Source: JAHQVI01 sp963727575 (lineage in GTDB: Bacteria; Pseudomonadota; Alphaproteobacteria; Rhizobiales; Rhodomicrobiaceae). From it: a stretch of 64,000 nucleotides of DNA. Positions within the stretch are counted from its first letter, which is position 1; each line of letters begins with the position of its first letter. Under the pieces are notes generated by a model that worked only from the letters and a program-made list of their open reading frames with translations, did not search any database and was not told the DNA's origin. This document shows positions 47,476 to 57,239 of this stretch, in pieces. The position numbers and the translations under genes were made by a program. Location: contig CAVSIA010000012.1 in the NCBI GenBank assembly GCA_963727575.1, forward strand, positions 371,202-435,201. The letters run 5' to 3'.

Positions 47476-48801
47476 ATGAACTACTTCACCTACGAGATGG
47501 CCCATTCCGCACTCACGCCGTTACGGTGGGGCTTGCAGGGCCTGAAGATGCAGCTCGAATCGCCGCTCAACCCATTCCGAGAAATGATCGTCCCGCGCAT
47601 GATCGCGGCGAGCTGCGAAGTCTTCGAAAATGTCACCCGCCGTTACGGCAAGCCCGAATGGGGCATCAAGGAAACCCGGATCTTCGGTATGCCGGTGCCG
47701 GTGAACGAGCAGATCGTCTACCGTAAGCCGTTCTGCAACCTCGTCCATTTCGACCGCGAGGAGAAGGTCATCGGCCGGCGTTACGATCCGAAGGTGCTGA
47801 TCGTGGCGCCCTTGTCGGGCCACTACGCCACGCTTCTGCGCGGCACCGTCGAGGCGATGATCAAGGAGCACAATGTCTACGTCACCGACTGGGTGGACGC
47901 CCGCACCGTGCCGGTGAATGCCGGGCCCTTCGATCTCAACGACTTCATCGACTACATCATCGAATTCATTCAGTTTCTCGGCGACAACACCCATGTGATC
48001 GCCGTGTGCCAGCCGGCCGTTCCGGTGCTGGCGGCTGCCGCCATCATGGCCGCGCGCATGGACCCGATGCAGCCGGCCTCGCTGACGCTGATGGGCGGCC
48101 CGATCGACACCCGCCGCAACGAGACCGTCGTCAATCAGCTCGCCAAGACGCGGCCGATCGAGTGGTTCGAGAACAATGTCGTCTTCCGGGTTCCCTTCCC
48201 GAATGCCGGCGTCATGCGCAAGGTCTATCCCGGCTTCATCCAGCTCACCGGCTTCATGCAGATGAATCTGGAGCGGCATATCGAGGCGCATCAGGGCCTG
48301 TTCAACAATCTGGTGAAGGGCGACTGCGACAGTGTCGACCAGCATCAGAAGTTCTATGACGAATATCTGGCTGTGCTCGATCTCCCGGCCGAGTTCTATC
48401 TGCAGACGGTCAGGGCCGTCTTCCAGGATCACGACCTGCCGGACGGGCGGCTAATGCATCGCGGCGAGCTCGTGGACTGCAGCGCCATCGACCGCACCGC
48501 GCTGATGACGGTGGAAGGAGAGAACGACGATATTTGCGGGCTCGGCCAGACCGAAGCCGCTCAGGATCTGTGCTCGAATATCCCGATCGACGAGAAATAC
48601 CACTACGTCCAGCCCGGCGTCGGCCATTATGGCGTCTTCAACGGCACGCGGTGGCGCACCGAGATTCAGCCGCGCATCCGGGAGTTCATCCGCACGATCC
48701 AGTTCAAGCGCAAGGTCGGCTCCAAGGCCGCCATGGCCCTGCCCTATCGCAGCCTGCATCAGGAGCGCGAAGAGATCGTCGAATATTCCGAAGCCGAGTA
48801 G
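47476..48801 (+). CDS. phaZ: Intracellular polyhydroxyalkanoate (PHB) depolymerase
   Basis: Degrades stored polyhydroxybutyrate granules in the cytoplasm. 441 residues, full length, opening MNYFTYEMAHSALTPLRWGL. alpha/beta-hydrolase with nucleophile Cys in VIAVCQPAVPVLAA (about residue 178; PhaZ uses Cys in place of Ser), oxyanion region IVAPLSGHYATLLRG and catalytic His in GVGHYGVFNG. Intact. This indicates that the organism stores PHB. Confidence 0.93.
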   Translation: MNYFTYEMAHSALTPLRWGLQGLKMQLESPLNPFREMIVPRMIAASCEVFENVTRRYGKPEWGIKETRIFGMPVPVNEQIVYRKPFCNLVHFDREEKVIGRRYDPKVLIVAPLSGHYATLLRGTVEAMIKEHNVYVTDWVDARTVPVNAGPFDLNDFIDYIIEFIQFLGDNTHVIAVCQPAVPVLAAAAIMAARMDPMQPASLTLMGGPIDTRRNETVVNQLAKTRPIEWFENNVVFRVPFPNAGVMRKVYPGFIQLTGFMQMNLERHIEAHQGLFNNLVKGDCDSVDQHQKFYDEYLAVLDLPAEFYLQTVRAVFQDHDLPDGRLMHRGELVDCSAIDRTALMTVEGENDDICGLGQTEAAQDLCSNIPIDEKYHYVQPGVGHYGVFNGTRWRTEIQPRIREFIRTIQFKRKVGSKAAMALPYRSLHQEREEIVEYSEAE

Positions 48802-48904
48802 CCGTTAGCCTTGCTTTCACTGCGGGCTTGCGTCACACGCGATTTGCTGTCTTTTCCTGCCATAAACTCCTGTTAGCTTCGCAGCCTAACAAAGGTAGGG
48901 CTTC

Positions 48905-49798
48905 ATGCAGCTTCGCATTGCCGCTTGCATTCTGGCGGCCATCATCGCTCTGCCGGGCGCCGCTCTGGCTCAGAGTTCCGACAGAGTTCCCTTCTTTCAC
49001 CGCAGCGATGCGCGCGCGGCGATCATTCTTGCGCTCCGGACGATCCACAAGGCCAAATGCGGCGGCAAGCCATGTGAGGCGGCAACGCCGGAAGAACTCG
49101 CCAGCCCGACGGTGGACGAAGACGACGCCCGCGTCGCCCTGATCACGGGGGCCAAATCGGCGCGCCTGAAATGGTGCGGCCTGAAATGGGAAGAGCGCGC
49201 ATTTCCGGCGATGATGCAGGAATTCCAGCAAAGAGGCGTTCACAATGCCCGGACGCTGACCATTCTCGGCATCATCCACAACCAGCAATTCGGCCGTGAC
49301 TACGCCAATCTGCAAACGCTGAAGACCTGCTCGCCCGAACAGCGCACCGCACTCGACGAGCAGATCCCGGTGTTCGACGCACCGCCCTGGCAGCGCGTGC
49401 TCAACGCTGCGCTGCTCGACAGCTCGGTCGCGCACATGCTCCAGCGCGTGCTCAGCCAGATTTCGATGTCGCAATGCGGGAAAGGGTTCTGCGGGCCGGC
49501 GACCGACGCCGAAAAGGCCAATCCTCCGCTCACCATCGAACAGGCGCGCCATGTGATGAACGTCGGCATCATGTCCGGCGTGGCGGAGTTTTGCGGCATC
49601 GACTGGAAGAAGCGGATCTTCTTTCCGCTGATGGGCTATCACAACAAGGTCCTGAAGATGTCCCAGCGTCAGCTCGCCATCGTGGCAATGCTGCACGGGA
49701 CGATGCAGGGCTTCATCCTCGACAATTACCGGGAGCACGAAAAGTCTTGCCCCGATCAGATGAAGGCGAGCGTCGAGCGGCAGCTGACACGCAATTAG
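48905..49798 (+). CDS. Secreted hypothetical protein with internal tandem duplication
   Basis: 297 residues. Signal peptide (CILAAIIALPGAALA, cleavage after ALA). The rest is two copies of one module of about 115 residues: HKAKCGGKPCEAATPEEL with WCGLKWEERAF and ending KTCSPEQR, versus MSQCGKGFCGPATDAEKA with FCGIDWKKRIF and ending KSCPDQMK. Each carries four Cys at matching spacing, probably two disulfides. Helix-rich, periplasmic. No family recognised. Confidence 0.8.
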   Translation: MQLRIAACILAAIIALPGAALAQSSDRVPFFHRSDARAAIILALRTIHKAKCGGKPCEAATPEELASPTVDEDDARVALITGAKSARLKWCGLKWEERAFPAMMQEFQQRGVHNARTLTILGIIHNQQFGRDYANLQTLKTCSPEQRTALDEQIPVFDAPPWQRVLNAALLDSSVAHMLQRVLSQISMSQCGKGFCGPATDAEKANPPLTIEQARHVMNVGIMSGVAEFCGIDWKKRIFFPLMGYHNKVLKMSQRQLAIVAMLHGTMQGFILDNYREHEKSCPDQMKASVERQLTRN

Positions 49799-50102
49799 AG
49801 CGTGATCGGCCTAGAGCGGGATCGCTTTAGGTGGAAACGCCTCACCGTCGTGGCCCGGCTCTAGAGTCTTTGCTGGGTCGCGCGATCGGACGGTAAACCG
49901 GATTCCACTTTACCTGATCGCGCTCTAGGCGGAGACATTTGCCGCCAACGCCATGTCGCCCCGGCGTGTCAGCCGGGGCCTACTCCCATCACATTCGGAT
50001 CGCAATGTGCGGAATTCGATCGGTCCCCGGATCTCCGCTCCGCTTCGTCCGGGGCGACGTTCCAGGCGTCCTGGCGACGCCGAGAGCCACCGATCTCGGC
50101 GC
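49799..50102. repeat. Intergenic block of dispersed repeats and GC-rich hairpins
   Basis: The space between two convergent genes holds an AGAGCGGGATC-type element (49798-49928), the perfect hairpin GCCCCGGC-loop-GCCGGGGC (49958-49979), and a second CCCCGGA/TCCGGGG pairing near 50025-50055. No gene seen. Likely terminates both flanking transcripts. Confidence 0.6.
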
Positions 50103-50918
50103 TTAGGCGGTCGCACTCTCGGCGGGCACGTCCTGAAGGATATGCCAGGCGTCGCACACCGGCTTGAAGCCGATCTTCTCATAGCAGCGGTTCGACCACG
50201 GGTTGCTCGCGTCCGCATACAGGCACGCCGATGTCCGCCCTTCGGCGAAGATCCGCTCGACGTTCGCGGCCGTCACCGAGCCCGCAAAGCCACGGGCTCT
50301 TGCTTCGGGCGGGGTGTAGACCGCCGAGATCGCGGCGGTATTGGCCGTGCGCCGGACGATGCCTGCCATCGAAACCGGCTGGCCGTCGGCGAGCCAGAAC
50401 AGATAGTTGCCGGATGCCGCCTTGCGATCCGTTTCAGACCGCGGAGGCTTCTTGCCTCCCGGCATGGCCGCCTGAGCGAACGCACTGAACCACGCGGCGA
50501 ACAGATCGGCGTCGCCGGCGGTGATGGGACGGGGCATGCCCGGCGCGGCAAATCGGGGCGCTTCGTAAATCGCGAGGATACGCTCCGCGATCGGCGGCTT
50601 GAACCGCTCGCCCAGCTCCTCGGCGCGCTCGACGAACCAGAGCGGCACCTCGTCCATGCCATGGACACCCTTGAACGGGGTACCGGCGACCATCTCGGCA
50701 AGCGCGCGGCATTGCTCGCGGGTCAGCACGCCCAACAGAATGCTGTGGTCCGGCGTCTGAACGGCGCAGGCCCCGGGACCGCCGAGCTGCCACCTCTTGA
50801 CCTCGCCGGCAATCTGTCCCGACGCCGCCGCCTCGATCACCGTGAGCAGGACGGTATACCGGATCTCATCCTGCGCCAGGGCCGCCAGATTGGTCGCGCG
50901 GAAGTCTTGAATGTCCAT
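50103..50918 (-). CDS. GNAT family N-acetyltransferase
   Basis: 271 residues. The C-terminal half carries the GNAT fold: VSMAGIVRRTANTAAISAVY, the acetyl-CoA loop YTPPEARARGFAGSV (R/Q-x-x-G-x-A type) and NPWSNRCYEKIGFKPV. The N-terminal half (about residues 1-130) is a further GNAT-like or FR47-like domain. Substrate unknown. Intact. Confidence 0.85.
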   Translation of the reverse strand: MDIQDFRATNLAALAQDEIRYTVLLTVIEAAASGQIAGEVKRWQLGGPGACAVQTPDHSILLGVLTREQCRALAEMVAGTPFKGVHGMDEVPLWFVERAEELGERFKPPIAERILAIYEAPRFAAPGMPRPITAGDADLFAAWFSAFAQAAMPGGKKPPRSETDRKAASGNYLFWLADGQPVSMAGIVRRTANTAAISAVYTPPEARARGFAGSVTAANVERIFAEGRTSACLYADASNPWSNRCYEKIGFKPVCDAWHILQDVPAESATA

Positions 50919-51126
50919 GACGGGCCTCTTGCTTGGAGAGCCTTTGTTTTCGCAGAGTTTTTTCGCAAAAACGGCAGACCGCTATTGCGAACTCTGCCTA
51001 GTGGTTCGAATCTAACGCTTCGAACCACGCCGCTTTATGTTCATGGATCGAATTGACATGACATTCTAATCACTTACCTCGGCCTCATCGCACGGCAAGA
51101 GGGACTCAAATGTCATGTTCGATCCA

Positions 51127-53199
51127 CTAGGCCGCCTCGCTGTCAGGAGTCTTCAGCCCTCGTTTTTCCAAGAGCGCATCGATCACCGGCATCCGGCCGC
51201 GAAACGCCTGATAAGCTTCCGCCGGATCCATGCTGCCGCCCGTCGAATAGATGTAGCGGTGAAGCTTTTCCGCGGTCTCCGGATGGAACACGTCGCCGGC
51301 CTCCTCGAAGGCGCCGAACGCGTCGGCGTCCATCACCTCCGACCACAGATAGCTGTAATAGCCCGCCGCATAGCCGCCCGCGAACAGATGCAGGAAGTGC
51401 GTCGGGCGGTGGCGCAGCACGATCTCGGCAGGCATGCCGATGCGTTCGAGAACCTCCAGTTCGACCGCGTCGATGTCGATCGGCTCGCCCATGCGCGCGG
51501 CATGGTGCAGATCGAGATCGATCAGCGCGGAGGCGACATATTCGACGGTGGCAAAGCCCTGGTCGAATTTGCGCGCGGCGAGCACGCGCTCCAGCAATTC
51601 GTCCGGCATCGGCTGACCGGTCTCGGCATGACGCGCATAGGCCTTCAGCATCTCCGGCGTCATCGACCAATGCTCGTAAAGCTGCGAGGGCAGCTCGACG
51701 AAATCGCGCTTGACGCTGGTGCCCGAGAGCGAGGGATAAGTGACGTTGGAGAGCAGCCCGTGCAGCCCGTGGCCGAATTCGTGGAACAGCGTGCGCACAT
51801 CGTCGATGCTGAGCAGCGACGGCTCGCCGGGCGCTCCCTTCACCAGATTGAGCACGTTGACGATGATCGGGTGCACCTCGCCCTCCAGCCGCGACTGGTC
51901 CTGAAAGCTCGACATCCAGGCGCCGCCGCGTTTCGTCGACCGGGCGAAGTAGTCGCCCATGAACAGCCCGACAACGCCGCCGTCGCGGTCGAAAGCCTCC
52001 CAGACCCGGACATCCGGGTGATAGACCGGCAGGTCCGGCCGCTCCTTGAAGGTCAGCCCGAACAACCGCCGGGCCGTCTCGAACGCCGCCTCGATCATCC
52101 GGTCGAGCTCGAAATAGGGCTTCAGCTCCGCCTCGTCGAGATTGTGCTTCGCCTTGCGCAGCTTTTCGGCGTAATGCCGCCAGTCCCACGGTGCGATGGC
52201 GAAATTGCCGCCCTCGGCCGCCGCGATCGCCGCCAGCTCTTCGCGATCTTCCGCCACGCGCAACCGCGCCGGCTCCCAGACCGCCAGCAGCAGCTCGCGC
52301 ACCGCTTCGGGCGTTCGCGCCATGGTATTGTCGAGCGAGAACGCGGCATAGGTGTCGAAGCCGAGCAGCACGGCCGCTTCGGCGCGCAATTGCAGCAGCT
52401 CGGCGATGATGGCGCGATTGTCCGTACCGCCGCCGCTTGCCCCGCGCGCAATCCACGCCTTGAACGCCTGCTCGCGCAAATCGCGCCGGGTGGAGAATTG
52501 CAGGAACGGGCCGATGCTCGAACGCGACAGCGTGATGGCATATTTGCCCTCATGTCCGCGCTCCTTCGCCGCCGCCGCCGCCGCCGAGCGGAGGAAGCCG
52601 GGGAGCCCGTCCAGGTCGCCTTGGTCGAGCAGCATCACATAGCTGCTCTCGTCCGCCAGCACATTCTGGGCGAACTGCGTGGACAGCGTCGCCTGCCGTT
52701 CGGCGATCTCGGCCATGCGCTTGCGTCCGGGCTCGTCGAGCTGCGCGCCCGCCCGCACGAAACCGCGCCGCTTTTCCTCCAGGAGCCGCATCTGCTCGCC
52801 GGTCAGCCCCAGCGTCTCGCGCTGCTGATGGATGGCGTCGACCTTGGCGAACAGCGCCTGATTGGTCTTGATCGCCTGGCTGTGCGCGGCCATGCGCGGC
52901 ATCATCTCGCGCTCGATGGCCTGAAGCGCCTCGTCGCTTTCGGTGCCGGCAAGGTTGAAGAACACATCGCTGACCCGCGTCAACGCCTGGCCGCTGCGCT
53001 CCATCGCCTCCATGACATTGGCAAAGGTCGGCGGCGCCGGATCGGCGACGATCGCGGCGATCTCCTGGTCGTGAGCGGCGAGCGCGGTGTCGAATGCGGG
53101 AAGGTAGTGCTCAGGCCGGATGTCGGCGAAAGGCGGCATTGCATGCGGGGTGGTCCAGGCGGCGAGGAGGGGGTTCGCGGCGGTGTCGGTTACGGTCAT
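51127..53199 (-). CDS. M3 family oligopeptidase (Dcp/PrlC type)
   Basis: 690 residues. Zinc peptidase motif FHEFGHGLHGLL near residue 470, with the downstream Glu typical of the family. M3 enzymes cleave short peptides in the cytoplasm or release dipeptides. Opens MTVTDTAANPLLAAWTTPHA with no signal peptide, so cytoplasmic. Intact and full length; the window shows no partner gene. Confidence 0.95.
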   Translation of the reverse strand: MTVTDTAANPLLAAWTTPHAMPPFADIRPEHYLPAFDTALAAHDQEIAAIVADPAPPTFANVMEAMERSGQALTRVSDVFFNLAGTESDEALQAIEREMMPRMAAHSQAIKTNQALFAKVDAIHQQRETLGLTGEQMRLLEEKRRGFVRAGAQLDEPGRKRMAEIAERQATLSTQFAQNVLADESSYVMLLDQGDLDGLPGFLRSAAAAAAKERGHEGKYAITLSRSSIGPFLQFSTRRDLREQAFKAWIARGASGGGTDNRAIIAELLQLRAEAAVLLGFDTYAAFSLDNTMARTPEAVRELLLAVWEPARLRVAEDREELAAIAAAEGGNFAIAPWDWRHYAEKLRKAKHNLDEAELKPYFELDRMIEAAFETARRLFGLTFKERPDLPVYHPDVRVWEAFDRDGGVVGLFMGDYFARSTKRGGAWMSSFQDQSRLEGEVHPIIVNVLNLVKGAPGEPSLLSIDDVRTLFHEFGHGLHGLLSNVTYPSLSGTSVKRDFVELPSQLYEHWSMTPEMLKAYARHAETGQPMPDELLERVLAARKFDQGFATVEYVASALIDLDLHHAARMGEPIDIDAVELEVLERIGMPAEIVLRHRPTHFLHLFAGGYAAGYYSYLWSEVMDADAFGAFEEAGDVFHPETAEKLHRYIYSTGGSMDPAEAYQAFRGRMPVIDALLEKRGLKTPDSEAA

Positions 53200-53308
53200 G
53201 AGGCGTCCTTTTTGAGAGTTTGACTCAAAGATAAGGCAATATGAGCTGACTTCGCCACAGCACTGCCCACCAAAGTAACTGTTGATGTAAACATCTTTCA
53301 GATTTTAA

Positions 53309-53813
53309 ATGGCTAGTTTTTCTATAATTAATAATGCAGTTGGGGCAGAGGATGACATGCAACGTTCTGGGATTTGCAAGCTTACGGGGAAGTTTGGTAA
53401 TTTTGTCCGCTGCCATATTCTTCCACGAGCCCTTACCAAACCGCCTATCGGCGAACATTTCGCACAAATTGGCTCAAGGAGACGGCCAACCCGCCGCAGA
53501 GATAGTTGGTATGATCCGTATCTCGTCGTGAGAGCAGGGGAGGACATTCTAACAAGCTACGACACGTGCAGAACCGATTTACCGATTCTATTTCGATGGG
53601 TTAGTGGTTCATTTCCATCTGAAGCCGACCGCTTTAACGATGCAGGGCATGGAGCCGACGATGGTTGGCAGCGATGGAAAAACGGCAATATCAACAGTTC
53701 CCTTTAAAAAATCTTGGCAGCTTGAGAATTACATCTATGTCCAAGCAGATGCCGAACACGAATTTCCGGGTCAGACTGCACGCGCGGCAGGTGCTTTCAG
53801 TAAACCTAAGTAA
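53309..53813 (+). pseudogene. Internally deleted remnant of an HNH-like hypothetical protein
   Basis: N-terminal part: ICKLTGKFGNFVRCHILPRA, then SSWYD-like DSWYDPYLVVRAGEDILTSYD, a layout I know from longer HNH/zinc-type hypothetical proteins. The C-terminal part is in another frame from about 53570: IYRFYFDGLVVHFHLKP and SDGKTAISTVPFKKSWQLEN. The middle of the protein is missing, and the two parts join at about 53565. GC is much lower than around it, so it is probably acquired DNA. Family name unknown. Confidence 0.6.
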
Positions 53814-53902
53814 CGCGCGAAAATAATGGATCCCCACAGTAGCCAATCGATGTTCCCGAAAAGGTATTCTACCGCACCGTTGGACTGCTCTGCAGAACCT
53901 GA

Positions 53903-56222
53903 CTATTTCCGCCGCATCGCTTCCGCAAGCGCTGCACCGAACGCGCCCACGTCGGCCGACTTGTCCTTGCCGCGCTGGGGCGGGCGGGCCGAACTCGGGC
54001 CGCGCACGGTCTCGCGCTTCTCATGGGCACCGCTCGCGCGCGACCTCGCCGCCGCCATCCTTGCGCATGGTCAGGCTGATCCGCTTGCGCTTCACGTCGA
54101 CTTCGAGCACGCGCACCCTCACCACATCGCCCGCCTTGACGACCTCATGCGGGTCTTTGACGAAGCGGTCGGCGAGCTGCGAGACGTGGACGAGGCCGTC
54201 CTGGTGCACGCCGACATCGACGAACGCGCCGAACGCCGCGACATTCGTGACGGTGCCCTCCAGCGACATGCCGGGACGCAGATCGCTGATCTCCTCGATG
54301 CCGTCGGCAAAGGTCGCGGTCTTGAATTCCGGGCGCGGGTCGCGGCCGGGCTTTTCCAGCTCGGAGATGATGTCGCGCACCGTCGGCAGGCCGAATTTCT
54401 CGTCGACGAACACCCTCGGATCGAGCGCCTTGAGCGCCGCGCCGTCGCTCATCAGCGAGCGCACATCGCGCCCGCAGGCTTCGACGATCTTCTTCGCCAC
54501 GCTGTAGGCTTCCGGATGCACCGCGGAGGCATCGAGCGGCTCCTTGCCGTCGGGGATGCGCAGGAAGCCGGCGCACTGCTCGAAGGCTTTCGGCCCGAGC
54601 CGGGAGACTTTCAGAAGCTCTTTCCGCGTCTTGAACGGGCCGTTCTGGTCGCGATGCGCGACGACCGCCTCGGCGAGCGAGGTGCCGAGGCCCGACACGC
54701 GCGCCAGCAGCGAGGCCGAAGCCGTGTTGAGATCGACGCCGACCGCGTTCACCGCGTCCTCGACGACCGCGTCGAGCGATCGGGCGAGCCGCGTCTGGTC
54801 GACATCGTGCTGATACTGGCCGACGCCGATGGATTTCGGCTCGATCTTGACCAGCTCGGCGAGCGGATCCTGCAGGCGGCGGGCAATGGAGACGGCGCCG
54901 CGCAGCGAGACGTCGAGATTGGGGAACTCCGCCGACGCCGTCGCCGACGCCGAATAGACCGACGCGCCCGCCTCGCTGACCACGATCTTGATCGGCTTGG
55001 GGTTCGGCATCAGCCCGAGCATGTCGGCGACCAGCTTGTCGGTCTCCCGGCTCGCCGTGCCGTTGCCGATGGCGATCAGCTCGACCTTGTGCTTGCGGAT
55101 CAGCCCGGCCAGCTCGGTCTGCGCCCCGCGCACATCGTTGCGCGGCTGGAACGGATAGACGGTCGCGGTGTCGAGCAGCTTGCCGGTGCCGTCGACGACG
55201 GCGACCTTGACGCCGGTGCGGATGCCCGGGTCGAGGCCCATCGTCGCGCGCGAGCCGGCCGGCGCGGCGAGCAGCAGGTCCTTCAGATTGCGGGCGAACA
55301 CGCGGATCGCCTCTTCCTCGGCGCGCTCGCGCATATCGGTCATCAGATCGAGCGACAGGCCGAGCGACAGCTTGACCTTCCACGCCCAGCGCGCCACGCC
55401 CATCAGCCAGTCGTCGGCCGCGCCGCGATTGGGCTGAATGTCATAGGTCTGGGCGATGATCCGCTCGACCGGCTTGACCGCCGAGGTGTCGTCGGCATCG
55501 ACCTCGATGTCGAGCGAGATCACCTCCTCATTGCGCGCCCGCAGCATGGCCAGCGCCCGGTGGCTCGGAATGTCCTTCCAGTTTTCGGAGTGATTGAAAT
55601 AGTCGGAGAATTTCGCGCCCTCCTCCTCCTTGCCCTTGGCGACCGCCGCGCGCATCACCGCACGGCCCTTCATATGGTTGCGCAAGGTGCCGACCAGACC
55701 GGCATTTTCGGCAAAGGTTTCCGTCAGAATATCGCGCGCGCCGTCGAGGGCGGTCTTGGTGTCGGCCACCTCCTCGGTAATGAACTGCTTGGCGAATTCG
55801 ACCGGATCGAGCTTGCGATTTTCCAGAATCTGATCGGCGAGCGGCTGCAGGCCCTTCTCGCGGGCGATCTGCGCGCGGGTGCGCCGCTTCGGCTTGTAGG
55901 GCAGATAAAGGTCTTCCAGCTCGGCCTTGGTCTCGACGCCGGCGATCTTCGCGGTCAGCTCGTCGGTCAGCTTGCCTTGCGAGGAAATGCTGTCGAGCAC
56001 GGTCTTGCGACGCGCCTCCAGCTCGCGCAGATAGCCGAGCCGCTCTTCCAGCGAGCGGAGCTGAATGTCGTCCAGGCCGCCGGTCGCCTCCTTGCGGTAG
56101 CGCGCGATGAACGGCACGGTCGAACCCTCGTCGAGAAGGCCGATCGCCGCCATAACCTGCTGGGACTTTGCCTGAATCTCACCAGCGATGATCTGAGGAA
56201 TACGGTCCAGAGCTGCTGTCAT
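53903..56222 (-). CDS. tex: Tex, RNA-binding transcription accessory protein (frameshift near C-terminus)
   Basis: About 773 residues from MTAALDRIPQIIAGEIQAKS. Tex domains: N-terminal helix bundle, YqgF-like (TMGLDPGIRTGVKVAVVDGT), helix-hairpin-helix (NTASASLLARVSGLGTSLAE) and C-terminal S1 (GMSLEGTVTNVAAFGAFVDV, near residues 650-720). One extra base near 54028 ends the frame early at 54021; the true tail AHEKRETVRGPSSARPPQRG to AALAEAMRRK stops at 53903. Acts on transcripts and ribosome-associated RNA. Confidence 0.93.
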
Positions 56223-56425
56223 CACACATCCGGGAATCAATTGAAGATCGCGAGAGGATAGGTGCGCCTCGCCGCCCTGCCAAGATGAGCATAAGCCGGT
56301 ATCCCAGCTTCGTCGCGCCTGGTGCTTACAAGCACCCATCATAACATTGCCGTGAGCGTGCGCTTTCCCCGTTCATCCGTCCCATTCTTCGGCTAGGCAG
56401 AGGACCTCGGGGAGGAGCATCGACC

Positions 56426-57205
56426 ATGACGCGCGGAACTTCATCACCATCACGGTCTTTGCCGTCCTGGCGGCGACCTATGCCCTATCGCCCGCGCTTC
56501 ATGCGGGCACTGCGACGCAACACCTATGCGGATTTGCTCAAGTCATATGTGGTCGCAGGCGCGTCCGGCATCAATCTGGTCGACTACGCGAAATGGAAGA
56601 AAACACCCGCCGACCTGAAGCGGCTCGACGCCTCTCTCGCCGATCTGCAGGCGCAAAAGCCCTCCGCCATGCCACGCGACGACGCCTTCGCGTATTGGGT
56701 CAATCTCTACAACGCCGCGACGCTGAAGATCGTCCTCGACAATTACCCCGTCAAATCGATCCGCGACATCGCAAGCACCGGCACGGAGCTGTTCGATTTC
56801 AAAGCCTATTCCGGCCCGTGGCGGACGAAGCTCCTCAACGTCGAAGGCAAGGCGCTTTCGCTCGACGATATCGAGCACGGCATATTGCGGGCAAAATTCC
56901 AAGACCGGCGCGTGCATTATGCCGTCAACTGCGCCTCGATCGGCTGCCCGAACCTCAAGCCGACGCCGTGGACCGCCGCCTCGCTCGACGCCGATCTGGA
57001 TGCAGCCGCGACGGCCTATATCAACCACCCGCGCGGCGTGACCATGAACGGCCGCGGTGTTGAGGTTTCCAGCATTTACGACTGGTTCAAGGACGATTTC
57101 GGCGGCAGCGACAAGGGTGTCCTCGCGCATCTGTCGAAATACGCCAAAGCGCCATTGAAAAACAAGCTGGCCGCGCAAGACGTCGATTGCCGGCCATTCC
57201 TATGA
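56426..57205 (+). CDS. DUF547 protein, secreted (N-terminal frameshifts)
   Basis: Body with DUF547 motifs: ADLLKSYVVAGASGINLVDY, DAFAYWVNLYNAATLKIVL and VHYAVNCASIGCPNLKPTPW. The given frame's N-terminus has no signal, but the next frame reads ITITVFAVLAATYALSPALH, a good signal peptide, so bases are missing or extra near 56431 and 56520. When joined, a protein of about 260 residues is exported. The domain resembles a Cys/His-based fold (AVNCASIGC) of unknown activity. Intact from 56530 on. Confidence 0.8.
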   Translation: MTRGTSSPSRSLPSWRRPMPYRPRFMRALRRNTYADLLKSYVVAGASGINLVDYAKWKKTPADLKRLDASLADLQAQKPSAMPRDDAFAYWVNLYNAATLKIVLDNYPVKSIRDIASTGTELFDFKAYSGPWRTKLLNVEGKALSLDDIEHGILRAKFQDRRVHYAVNCASIGCPNLKPTPWTAASLDADLDAAATAYINHPRGVTMNGRGVEVSSIYDWFKDDFGGSDKGVLAHLSKYAKAPLKNKLAAQDVDCRPFL

Positions 57206-57239
57206 CTGGTCGCTCAATTCCATACGGCGATAGACGCCG

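Noticed and set aside
51115..53223. Long open frame antisense to the M3 peptidase (about 700 codons)
   Set aside because: It mirrors the peptidase gene and has Arg/Gln-rich, low-complexity composition; a GC-bias artefact.
53826..56261. Long open frame antisense to tex (about 810 codons)
   Set aside because: Same reason: composition of a reverse shadow, while tex motifs lie on the other strand.
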